Source of the DNA: JBHHZI01 sp046757965 | GTDB taxonomy: Bacteria; Acidobacteriota; Polarisedimenticolia; SMYD01 | DNA: 24,030 nucleotides | Direction of reading: 5' to 3' | Assembly (NCBI GenBank): GCA_046757965.1 | Contig: JBHHZI010000035.1 | Span: 1-24,030 of the forward strand | Shown: piece after piece, positions 1 through 7,363 of the stretch | Numbering within the stretch: position 1 is the stretch's first letter | Layout: each line of letters opens with the position of its first letter | Made by a program: the position numbers and the translations under genes | The notes under the pieces: generated by a model | What the model was told of the DNA's origin: nothing | Database searches by the model: none | What the model saw: the letters and a program-made list of their open reading frames with translations, nothing else

Positions 1-157
1 TGACGTGAGCACCGGCCGGGCCCGGCAGGACACCTGTCATCAGCAGCGGGTCCGTGCGCGGCACGGGCGAGCCAGTATATCCCAGCCATCGGCGATGGAC
101 CGGCCGGACAGCGGGAACGGGCCGGCAATCGGATAGACTGCCGCGCGGAGAACCCTC

Positions 158-1438
158 GTGAAACTGCTCACCGCGCCGCGCCCGATTGATGCGGTCATCA
201 CGCCACCCCCGTCGAAATCACTCACTCACCGCGCCCTCATCGCCGCGGCGCTGGCGCCGGGAAGGACTCGCCTGGCGAACCCGCTCGACGCCGAGGACAC
301 GCGTCTGACGGCGTCCGCACTGGCCCGCCTGGGAGCGGGTGTGCGCCGCTCCTCCACCGCCTGGTGGGAGATCGAGGGCTGGCCGGACGGCAGGCCACCA
401 CCGGGCGGGCCGCCGCTCGTCCGCCTGCAACTCGGCAACTCCGGCACCTCGCTGCGTCTCCTGATGCCGGTGGCCGCGCTGGGAACACGCAGCACCCTTT
501 TTGACGGCCGTCCACGTCTGCGCCGTCGGCCCGTGGGGCCGCTGGCGGCGGCGCTGAGGAGCCGGGGGGTGCAGGTCGACGAGCAGGGCCGCCCCGGCTG
601 TCCCCCGGTGATCGTGACCGGGCCTCTCACCGGCGGTGCGCTTGCCATCGACGCCGCCGCCAGCAGCCAGTTCGTCTCCGGCTTGCTCCTCGCCGGGCCC
701 CGGGCCGGAGGACCGGTTCATGTCGATGTTCTCTGCCTCTCGTCGCGACCGTACGTGGATCTGACCCGCGACGTCATGGCCTCTTTCGGGGTCCAGGTCA
801 GGCCGGACGACCGAGGTCGTTTCGAGATCTCGCCGGCCACCTACCGCTCTCCCGGGACCTACCGCGTCGAGGCCGACGCCTCCGCGGCCGCCTTCCTCCT
901 CGCTGCCGGCGCCGCAACAGGCGGCCGGGTCCGGGTCACGGGCGTGGGGCAGGACTCTCCCCAGGGCGACCGGCGATTCCTCGACCAGCTCGCCGCGATG
1001 GGCTGTTCGACCACTGCCGGACCGGACTGGATGGAGGTCTCGGGTCCTCTCCGTCACGGCCTGACCGCCGACCTGAATGACACGCCGGACCTGGTGCCTC
1101 CCCGGGCGGCGGTGGCCCTGCTGGCCCCCACCCCGTCGCGCCGGGCGGGCATCGCGCATCTGCGCCACAAGGAGTCGGACCGGCTCGCGGCCCTGGCGGC
1201 GGAAGCCGCCAGGCTGGGGGGCGCGGTGGAGGCAGGCCCGGATTTTCTGGCGATCGATCCCGCCCCTCTGCACGGCGCCGAGGTCGCCGCCCACGACGAC
1301 CACCGGATCGCCATGGCCATGGCCATCGTGGCGCTTCGCGTGCCCGGCATGAGTCTCGACGACCCGGACTGCGTCGGCAAGTCCTACCCGGGCTTCTTCG
1401 ACGACCTCGCCCGGATGATTCACGGCAGCGCCCGCTGA
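158..1438 (+). CDS. aroA: 3-phosphoshikimate 1-carboxyvinyltransferase (EPSP synthase)
   Basis: This cytoplasmic enzyme condenses shikimate-3-phosphate with phosphoenolpyruvate to give EPSP, the sixth step of the shikimate pathway to aromatic amino acids. The 426-residue length is normal for the family. Visible family motifs are PSKSLTHRAL near residue 18 (Lys20, Ser21, Arg25), LGNSGTSLRLL at 92-102, the SSQFVSG phosphate-binding loop, NDTPDL, HLRHKESDRL, DDHRIAMAMA and the C-terminal KSYPGFF. The residue after GTSLR is Leu rather than the Pro of E. coli AroA, as is common in Gram-positive and class II type enzymes. The GTG start at 158 has GGAG at 147-150, 7 nt upstream, and fits the usual N-terminus. 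It stands alone, convergent with the barrel gene downstream. A TATATC at 76-81 might be a -10 box, but no good -35 was seen. Very sure of the function. Confidence 0.97.
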   Translation: MKLLTAPRPIDAVITPPPSKSLTHRALIAAALAPGRTRLANPLDAEDTRLTASALARLGAGVRRSSTAWWEIEGWPDGRPPPGGPPLVRLQLGNSGTSLRLLMPVAALGTRSTLFDGRPRLRRRPVGPLAAALRSRGVQVDEQGRPGCPPVIVTGPLTGGALAIDAAASSQFVSGLLLAGPRAGGPVHVDVLCLSSRPYVDLTRDVMASFGVQVRPDDRGRFEISPATYRSPGTYRVEADASAAAFLLAAGAATGGRVRVTGVGQDSPQGDRRFLDQLAAMGCSTTAGPDWMEVSGPLRHGLTADLNDTPDLVPPRAAVALLAPTPSRRAGIAHLRHKESDRLAALAAEAARLGGAVEAGPDFLAIDPAPLHGAEVAAHDDHRIAMAMAIVALRVPGMSLDDPDCVGKSYPGFFDDLARMIHGSAR

Positions 1439-1503
1439 CACTGAGGACCTGCCGGGCACCGTGGAGTCCGCCAGCCCGGCCACCTGGCGCAGGCGCCCCA
1501 GAT

Positions 1504-1532
1504 AAAAGCCCCCGCGGTTTCCCGCGGGGGCT
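1504..1532 (-). terminator. Rho-independent terminator between aroA and the barrel gene
   Basis: A perfect 11-bp stem (1507-1517 with 1522-1532) closes a 4-nt loop. Read on the minus strand, the GC-rich hairpin runs directly into TTTT (1507-1504), so it most clearly terminates the minus-strand barrel gene that ends at 1583. On the plus strand no T tract follows, but the hairpin may still help stop transcription from the convergent aroA. Confidence 0.85.
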
Positions 1533-1582
1533 CCTGAGTGTCTTCCGACTCGTCACGAGCCGGCTTGCTTTCGACGGGGGAA

Positions 1583-3052
1583 CTAGAAGCGCAGGCGGAG
1601 CTGGCCCCAGGCCCGGAGGATGTCGTCGGCATCCGCCGGGGCGGTCAGGTCATCCAGCAGGTCGCCTGCCGTCAGATTCGCGATGCCGACCTGGACGGCG
1701 ACGTTGGAGGAGTAGTCGAAGCCGTACTTCACATCGAACTCCGTCCCGATGTCGTTCTCTGCCAGTGGGCCGATGATGATGTCCTCGGTGGTCTGCAGCT
1801 GGTGCACATCGAAGGCGAAGTGATGGTTGCCCGAGGTGACCGCATAGCCGATGTTGTAGTCCGTGATATTGCTGAAGCCCAGGCCCGCGAAGCTGATGCC
1901 GCTGGACGCCGTGGAACTGACGATGTTGGCGCCGAGCACTCCGAACAGGTCGGTGTCACCCAGACGGTTATGCGCGTGGATGTCCGGGAACAGCGGCAGG
2001 TACGCCTCCAGGTCGGTGTCACCCGGAGTATCGTCACCCGAGGCGAGGAACAGGCCGGCATGAATGCGGCTGTGGGCATCGCTGCCATGGGCCCAGTTGT
2101 AGCCCAGCCAGCCCTCGAAGACCGTCCCCTGGATGTCGCAGTTGGGGCAGATCAGCGCCGAGGCAGCATTCATGTTCTCGTCGTAGTCGCCCGACTGGAT
2201 GGCGGCTTCCGCGCTCCAGTCCCAGTGCCGGCCATCCTCGATCTGGTCGCGGCTGGTCACCGGGCGCGCCCACAGCGCGCCGAGGGTGTAGACCTGATGC
2301 TGGTCCAGGAAACCGAACGGGCCGTTGGCGCCGATGTTGTCATCCTTGTTGAGGATGTAGGGCTCGATGTACTGGCCATCATCGCCGATGTCGAAGCGAG
2401 CGTGGGCTCCCCAGAAGATGATGTCCTCGTCGCCGCCGTTGGGCAGGCCGCTGGCCAGGATGCCATTGATCGAGACGTTGCCCTCGCCGACGTTGTAGTA
2501 GAAGCCGTTGACGTTCCAGCGGTCCGAGTTCCACGTGGCGCGGATGCCGTCGAAGGTCAGGCCGTTGAAGAAGTCCAGGTCACCCATCTGCAGCTCGTTG
2601 CCGAGGGTGTGCTCCGCCCGGCCGACGCGCAGCGAGAAGTTGCTTCCGCCGATGTTCTTCAGATCGACAAAGCCCTGGTAGAGAACGGTCTCCGAGGTGC
2701 CGAAGTCGGCCCGGAACGCCTGCAGCAGCGTGTCATCCGCGCTGCCGAAGTTGCCCACCGGGAACTGGCCGCCGAAGACGCCGTTGTTCTGGATCTCGAT
2801 GTGACCGACGACATCCTTCGCGAACTCGCCGGTGACACCGACGCGCACGCGGTACGGGAAGAAGTCGACGTCATCATCCAGGGCAGTACCCGACCCCACC
2901 TCATCCTGGGCATCCAGGGTGTTCGACGAGAACTCGTAGCGCGCCCGGATCTCTCCATGAACGGAGAACTTGCCGCTGTCCGCGGCGCGGGACGGTCCGA
3001 CCACCAGCAGGCCGGCTCCGACCAGCATGGCAAACGTGACGAATTTCTTCAT
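1583..3052 (-). CDS. Alginate-export-like outer-membrane beta-barrel protein
   Basis: This is a 489-residue precursor with a clear Sec signal peptide (MKKF, a hydrophobic stretch, then PSRA before Ala24). The body is rich in alternating aromatic and polar beta strands and ends in LRLRF, the C-terminal Phe signature of barrels inserted by the BAM complex. Residues 26-50 (FSVHGEIRARYEF) and 143-170 (GRAEHTLGNELQMG followed by TFDGIRATW) resemble the alginate export (AlgE-like, Alginate_exp) family, whose members include many porins not involved in alginate. A CPNC pair in the middle could form a loop disulfide. The ATG at 3052 was chosen because a strong GGAGG lies 6 nt upstream and the signal peptide starts there; the frame extends 43 codons further but without family character. 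Substrate unknown. It is followed by a terminator and is probably monocistronic. Confidence 0.8.
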   Translation of the reverse strand: MKKFVTFAMLVGAGLLVVGPSRAADSGKFSVHGEIRARYEFSSNTLDAQDEVGSGTALDDDVDFFPYRVRVGVTGEFAKDVVGHIEIQNNGVFGGQFPVGNFGSADDTLLQAFRADFGTSETVLYQGFVDLKNIGGSNFSLRVGRAEHTLGNELQMGDLDFFNGLTFDGIRATWNSDRWNVNGFYYNVGEGNVSINGILASGLPNGGDEDIIFWGAHARFDIGDDGQYIEPYILNKDDNIGANGPFGFLDQHQVYTLGALWARPVTSRDQIEDGRHWDWSAEAAIQSGDYDENMNAASALICPNCDIQGTVFEGWLGYNWAHGSDAHSRIHAGLFLASGDDTPGDTDLEAYLPLFPDIHAHNRLGDTDLFGVLGANIVSSTASSGISFAGLGFSNITDYNIGYAVTSGNHHFAFDVHQLQTTEDIIIGPLAENDIGTEFDVKYGFDYSSNVAVQVGIANLTAGDLLDDLTAPADADDILRAWGQLRLRF

Positions 3053-3069
3053 GCGCTTCCTCCCACAGT

Positions 3070-3119
3070 CGTCTGCATCAGACGATGTCCCGGCTTCGCC
3101 GGGCCCTGTTAACGACATC
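3070..3119 (-). promoter_or_regulatory. Structured 5' leader of the barrel gene
   Basis: In the untranslated leader just above the ribosome-binding site, two perfect small hairpins lie side by side. One has a 6-bp stem at 3070-3075/3079-3084 with a 3-nt loop. The other has a 6-bp stem at 3089-3094/3098-3103 with loop GAA on the minus strand, and is flanked by a further complementary pair, 3084-3089 with 3114-3119. The first hairpin ends 8-10 nt before the GGAGG. This could regulate translation or stabilise a porin mRNA. It does not match any riboswitch consensus I know (c-di-GMP-I and mini-ykkC were considered). Confidence 0.4.
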
Positions 3120-3639
3120 CCACTGCTCTGGGCGGTGAAGCCACCCGGCTCCATCGCCCGGGAGGGTGACGCAGGACGCACACCTCCCCCGACTCAGGAG
3201 GCCATCCATTCGCAAGAGAGTTGCCAGGCCGGGACCGGGCCGCGTGAAAAAAGGAGAACCGGTATTAAATTCATGGACTTACAAGATTTCGTCGACGACG
3301 TGATGGAGCCGTTCCGGCCCCCGACACCGGGTGCGGTCTCCAATCCGCTGAATTTTCCGTCCAACTGATTGGATCCGTGGTGATCCACAGCGCCTCGCTG
3401 GCCGTCCGCGGACAGGTGTCCCGCACAGTGTGCGACCGAGCACGCAGCCGCACCAGCCGCTCCCCCGGCAAGGTGTTGGGGGCGCCGGGCGTTCACCTTG
3501 TCGCCGGCGGGCGCTCCCCGTGACCTGGGTCGACCGTCATCGACCCGGCGTTCATTCCGGCCGGCCGGTCCCGACATTTCCGGCTGCCAGGAGCCTCGCC
3601 GGCGGTGGCCCCCACCGGCGGTGTGTGAAAGAGGCGGGG
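3120..3639. other. Intergenic stretch with no convincing gene
   Basis: About 520 bases separate the barrel-gene leader from the stop of the FG-GAP gene. It must hold the barrel-gene promoter (minus strand), but no clear -35/-10 pair was seen. An AT-richer island at about 3241-3370 contrasts with the surroundings and includes a possible short reading frame described separately. A small inverted repeat (3370-3375 with 3382-3387) and a hairpin at 3603-3608/3612-3617 just downstream of the FG-GAP gene are present. The latter lacks a T tract, so it is at best a weak terminator. Other open frames here look like codon-bias shadows. Confidence 0.5.
3273..3368 (+). CDS. Possible 31-residue small ORF in an AT-richer island
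   Basis: An ATG at 3273 opens a 31-codon frame (MDLQDFVDDVMEPF at the start, ending in NPLNFPSN) that terminates with TGA at 3366-3368. An AGGAG at 3252-3256 lies 16 nt upstream, which is too far for an efficient Shine-Dalgarno site. The composition is less GC-rich than the neighbours and the peptide is acidic then Pro/Asn-rich. No family is recognised. It could equally be part of the barrel-gene promoter region. Low confidence. Confidence 0.15.
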   Translation: MDLQDFVDDVMEPFRPPTPGAVSNPLNFPSN

Positions 3640-6306
3640 CTAGAAGAACGTCAGGCCGAAGAACGCGGTGAGGAGATTCAGGTCGTCGCCATCGAGGCTG
3701 CCGTCGGCGTCGATATCGAGGTAGAAGTCGTAGCTCGGGTCGGACGCGCTGATGCCGAACAGGCGGGCCAGTGCGGCGAGGTCGAAGCCGTCGGTGCGGG
3801 CCGAGCCATCCATGTCGGTGCGCTCGTCCAGCCCGGAGTCGAGGAGCGCCACGTCGTCATTGACCCCCACGGCGACCAGGTCGACCAGGCCGTCGGCGTT
3901 GATGTCCGCGGCTCCCACGGCGATGGGCCCCTGTGTGGTGCCGTACGCCGCCGCACGGGCCGGGAAGAACGTGCCGTCCCCGGCACCGAGCACGACGGCC
4001 AGGTTGTTGGAGTTGAAGCCGGTCACCACCAGGTCCGGCACACCGTCGCCGTTGACATCGGTCACCACCGCATTGCGCGGGCCGTCCGGGGTCGCCACGT
4101 CCATGCCGCCCAGGATGAACGGCGAGCCCGGGGCCGCGGCGAACGCCCCGACACCGTCATTCAGAAACACCGAGATCAGATCGTCGGGCACCAGGCCCAC
4201 CGCCACGATGTCCGGGCCGTTGGCCCCATCCAGGTCGGCCAGGAACACCGTCTGGTGATTGACGGTCGGGGGTGTGGGGTCGTTCGGGTCGGCAAACGGG
4301 TCGGCCGAGCTGAGGATCTGCCCGCCGGTGAAGACCCCGGAACCGTCGTTGTTGAAGACGCGCAGCGTGCCGCCGTTCACGCCCCCGAAGCGCGACACCA
4401 CCATGTCCACATCCCCGTCGCCATTGATGTCCGCCAGGGCCAGGCCGTTGGGGTCGCAGTCCGGCTCCTCCTGGGTCTCCACACACGGGCTGCCGTCGGT
4501 GATGTCGAGCGTCGCTAGCGGCGTCGGGTCGGTGTCGCCGTTGTTCAGCCCCTTCAGCAGCGTGACCGTCTGATCGGCCAGATTGGTGACCGCCAGATCG
4601 GGAATGGTGTCGCCGTCCAGATCGGCCCGCGCGATGGTCCAGGGCTGGGTGCCCACGGATGGTGCGAAGTTCGGTGTGGCGGGGAAGTTGCCGCTGCCAT
4701 TGTTGAAGAAGGTCGCCACCGTGCCCAGGACGACGTCAGGCGACAGCAGGACGAGCAGGTCCGGTGACGTGTCGCCGTTGACATCCTGGGCGAGAAGGTC
4801 GAACGGCAGGTCACCGACCTTCAACGTGACGACGTCCAGGAGGGTGAAGGGCGCGGCGCCGGCCGGCGTCATGGCGAAGATCGACACCGTGTCGTCGCCG
4901 GCGTTGGCCACTGCCAGGTCGGCGATCCCGTCGCCGCTGAAGTCCGCCATGGCCAGGGCGTTGGCGCCGAAGATCTGGGAGTTGTTGCCGGCATCGACCG
5001 GAAAGACACGGGTGGCGGCATGCAGCAGGCCGTTCGCATCACCCAGGAACGACGACAGCGTGGCGGTCGATTCGTTGGCGTTGGTCACCACCACGTCGGC
5101 GTTGCCCTGTCCGTCGAGATTCGCGAAGTGGGCCTCGACCGGCGGGAAGCCGGCCGCAAAAAAGCTCTCGACATAGGTCGGCTGGGCCAACATGCCGGTG
5201 CCGGTGACGGTGCCCGAGAGGATCGAGATGTCCTCGTCCCCCTGGTTGGCGGTGACCAGGTCCAGCGCGCCGTCCCCGTCGAGGTCGGCGGCATCGATGG
5301 AGACCGGGTTCGCGCCGACACCAACCCCGGAGACAGAGAACTCCACGAAACCGCCCAGGCCATCACCCTGCAGCAGCGTCACGGTACCCGACAGGGTCCC
5401 GGCGTCCAGAAAGCTGTTGGCGATGGCGACATCATTGCTGCCATCGTTGTTGAGATCGGCAATCACCAGCGCGTCCGGGTCGGTCAGCGTCGGGGGTGTA
5501 GGCTGGGTGGGAAACTTCATGAACTGACCGGCTCCACTGTTCTTCCAGGTCTGCACCACGTCGCTGCTGCCGATGGGATCGCACAGGATCACCACATCGT
5601 CACGGGGAGTCGGGTCGAGCTGCCCCGTCGCCACTGCCACCGGCGTGCCGCAGGCGCCGACGGGCGAGCCGGCCGCCTCGACGAACTGGCTGGTGGCGTC
5701 GGCCAGGAAGACCGAGAAGCTGTTGGACTGGCTGTTGACCACCACGATGTCGTCACCGGGGCCGCCGCCGAGATCTCCCGCCGCCAGGCCGGTGAAGCCG
5801 GGCTGGGCGTTGGCCCCGTCGAGCGTGGCAAACAGATTGAAGGTCCCCACGGCATCGAGGGTGTAGACGAGGACGCCGCCGTTGGTGGTCTCGCCCATCA
5901 TGCCCACATCGACCGAGCCGGTGAGATCCTCCAGGGCCACGGCAAAATCGTCCGCCTGGCCGTCATTGTCGAAGTCGCCGGCAACCACCGCGCCGGGAAA
6001 GCTGTTCAGCGGCACGGTGATGACGGTCTGAGGCACCACGAAGAGGCCGCGCTGATCGGCGGCGAACACCTGGATGCCTTCCTGGAGGGTGGGGTCGGCG
6101 GCCGGCTGGAGGCCCTGCTCGACGGTGACGACGGCGAAGTCCGCGATCCCGTCGCCATCGGCATCCACCGTGGCCACGCGGGAGTTGAACCCAGAACTGA
6201 CCCCGGCATCCGCGTCGTTTCGGGCCGGGAAGAGAAGGGACGCTCCCCGGGCTCCGGCGACGCCGAGAGAGGCCACAACCAGCAAGACGGCGAGTTTTCT
6301 GAACAC
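3640..6306 (-). CDS. Secreted FG-GAP/VCBS repeat protein with C-terminal dockerin-like module
   Basis: This is an 888-residue exported protein. After a signal peptide (FRKLAVLLVVASLGVAGARG), residues from about 35 to 825 hold roughly 13 FG-GAP/VCBS-type calcium-binding repeats of the pattern DxDGDGxxDLxVxN, for example DLDGDGALDLVTAN, DFSGDGIADLAVAN and DVNGDGVPDLVVTG. Such repeats build beta-propellers used in adhesion or matrix binding. The last ~59 residues (3643-3819) form two EF-hand-like loops, TDMDGSARTDGFDLAALARLFG and DIDADGSLDGDDLNLL, in dockerin type I style. The GTG at 6306 was chosen because GGAGG lies 9 nt upstream and the signal peptide begins there; an upstream ATG at 6348 has no good site. 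It is divergent from the protease operon, whose protease carries a similar tail. The ligand is unknown; adhesion or surface binding is inferred only. Confidence 0.85.
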   Translation of the reverse strand: MFRKLAVLLVVASLGVAGARGASLLFPARNDADAGVSSGFNSRVATVDADGDGIADFAVVTVEQGLQPAADPTLQEGIQVFAADQRGLFVVPQTVITVPLNSFPGAVVAGDFDNDGQADDFAVALEDLTGSVDVGMMGETTNGGVLVYTLDAVGTFNLFATLDGANAQPGFTGLAAGDLGGGPGDDIVVVNSQSNSFSVFLADATSQFVEAAGSPVGACGTPVAVATGQLDPTPRDDVVILCDPIGSSDVVQTWKNSGAGQFMKFPTQPTPPTLTDPDALVIADLNNDGSNDVAIANSFLDAGTLSGTVTLLQGDGLGGFVEFSVSGVGVGANPVSIDAADLDGDGALDLVTANQGDEDISILSGTVTGTGMLAQPTYVESFFAAGFPPVEAHFANLDGQGNADVVVTNANESTATLSSFLGDANGLLHAATRVFPVDAGNNSQIFGANALAMADFSGDGIADLAVANAGDDTVSIFAMTPAGAAPFTLLDVVTLKVGDLPFDLLAQDVNGDTSPDLLVLLSPDVVLGTVATFFNNGSGNFPATPNFAPSVGTQPWTIARADLDGDTIPDLAVTNLADQTVTLLKGLNNGDTDPTPLATLDITDGSPCVETQEEPDCDPNGLALADINGDGDVDMVVSRFGGVNGGTLRVFNNDGSGVFTGGQILSSADPFADPNDPTPPTVNHQTVFLADLDGANGPDIVAVGLVPDDLISVFLNDGVGAFAAAPGSPFILGGMDVATPDGPRNAVVTDVNGDGVPDLVVTGFNSNNLAVVLGAGDGTFFPARAAAYGTTQGPIAVGAADINADGLVDLVAVGVNDDVALLDSGLDERTDMDGSARTDGFDLAALARLFGISASDPSYDFYLDIDADGSLDGDDLNLLTAFFGLTFF

Positions 6307-6640
6307 CTTGAGGATCCTCCGGGTTCGGCCGATCCAGGCAGATCGCATCCTGGACCTGCCCGGGTCGCACCAGGCTCCCAGCGACAACGTATACCCTCTC
6401 CCGCACCGTTGCCAGCGAGTTCCCCGGGAATTCCGGACCGGCCCGGTCGGCCTCCGGTCCCATCCCGCCGGGAAGACGTCAAGCTGAACCGGCACAGTCA
6501 CTTGCGTGGATCAGCCGGCAGCGACAAAAGGGTCGGCGGTCGGCCGGATTCCAGCGTATATTGAAAGGCTCGTTTTCCATCGTTCAGGCGAGGCCACCGG
6601 CCCGGTCGGGCCTGGGGCCGTCGTCCAGCCAGAGGACTTC
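6307..6640. other. Divergent promoter region
   Basis: This 334-bp gap lies between the divergent FG-GAP gene and the protease operon and should contain both promoters. Candidate -10 boxes are TATATT at 6557-6562 on the plus strand and TATACG at 6393-6388 on the minus strand, each without a convincing -35. The Shine-Dalgarno site of the FG-GAP gene lies in the palindrome GAGGATCCTC (6310-6319). No gene was recognised here. Confidence 0.45.
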
Positions 6641-7363
6641 ATGAGGATGCGCTTCTCGACTCGACTCCACCGCCCCTCACCCTGCCGGCCGGGATGGCTG
6701 GCCGGGTCAGTCACCCGGCCCGCCGGCCGCCCCCTCTCCGCACGGACGCTCATGGCTCTGGCGACCCTGCTTCTCCTGCCGTCTCCTGCGGCCGCCTCCC
6801 GGGTGCAGGCGCGCGACCTGCGCCAGATGGTGGCTGCCGCCGGCACCATCTTCGCAGGCGTCGTCACCGCGGTGGAGCCGGACCGGGTGCGAGGCCTGCC
6901 CGCCACCCGGGTGACCTTCCTCGTGGAGGAAGGCCTGCGGGGCGCGCCGGCGGACCACATCGAGCTGCTCTTCCCGGGCGGCGTGCAGTCGAACGGCTTC
7001 CCGTACCGGATCAGCGGACTGAGCCGCTTCTCGCCGGGAGACCGCGTGGTGCTGCTCACCTATCCCGCCTCGCGCCTCGGTCTCACCTCACCGGTGGGTC
7101 TGTATCAGGGACGCTTCGACATTCGCCCCGGCCCCGGGGGAGTCTCCATGGTGGTGGCCGGCGGTCCCCGGCCGGCGAATCTCGTCGATCCCGACAGTCC
7201 GGCCGCACGGCGCGCGGCGATGACACCGGCGCGCCTGTCGGCGGCGACACCGGGGAACGGTCCGGCGGGCCCGGTGGCCTCCCCTCCCTCCCGGGCCACG
7301 GCGCGGTCGTTCGTCTACGGTGATTTCATGGATGAGCTGCGCCGTCTGGTGCACGAACAGTGA
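6641..7363 (+). CDS. Secreted protein of unknown function, partner of the metalloprotease
   Basis: This is a 240-residue protein with a long basic N-terminus and a hydrophobic export segment (LMALATLLLLPSPAAAS, about residues 36-52). The mature part is a compact beta-rich domain at about 55-165, with the order GTIFAGVVTAVEPD, TRVTFLVEEGLRG, IELLFPGG, GDRVVLLTYP and SPVGLYQGRFDI. It is followed by a Pro/Ala-rich linker and a short C-terminal helix. The strand order resembles the OB-like layout of netrin/TIMP-type domains, but the usual cysteines are absent, so this is only a suggestion. The ATG at 6641 has AGAGG 5 nt upstream; the frame runs 45 codons further 5' without support. Its stop overlaps the GTG of the protease gene by 4 nt (GTGA), implying translational coupling and a joint role. 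No named family is recognised. Confidence 0.75.
   Translation: MRMRFSTRLHRPSPCRPGWLAGSVTRPAGRPLSARTLMALATLLLLPSPAAASRVQARDLRQMVAAAGTIFAGVVTAVEPDRVRGLPATRVTFLVEEGLRGAPADHIELLFPGGVQSNGFPYRISGLSRFSPGDRVVLLTYPASRLGLTSPVGLYQGRFDIRPGPGGVSMVVAGGPRPANLVDPDSPAARRAAMTPARLSAATPGNGPAGPVASPPSRATARSFVYGDFMDELRRLVHEQ

Noticed and set aside
218..1483. Long minus-strand reading frame of 421 codons opposite aroA
   Set aside because: It lies fully antisense to a secure gene, has no family motifs and is rich in Arg, Gly and Pro, as expected of a frame shadow in GC-rich DNA.
1538..3112. Plus-strand frame of 524 codons opposite the barrel gene
   Set aside because: It is a Val/Asp/Glu/Ala-rich mirror of the real coding strand with no recognisable domain; the minus strand has a signal peptide, a ribosome site and a terminator.
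3370..3387. Short inverted repeat TGGATC...GATCCA
   Set aside because: With only 6 bp per arm and a 6-nt spacer, it is too weak to call an operator or terminator without conservation.
3194..3577. Minus-strand frame of 127 codons in the 3.1-3.6 kb gap
   Set aside because: Its composition is random-looking, and it has no good ribosome site or family resemblance.
3603..3617. Hairpin downstream of the FG-GAP gene
   Set aside because: The 6-bp GC stem has no T tract on the minus strand, so it is not called as a terminator.
5020..6564. Plus-strand frame of 514 codons opposite the FG-GAP gene
   Set aside because: It is the antisense of repeated DxDGDG codons, giving a His/Gly/Val-rich product without domain character.
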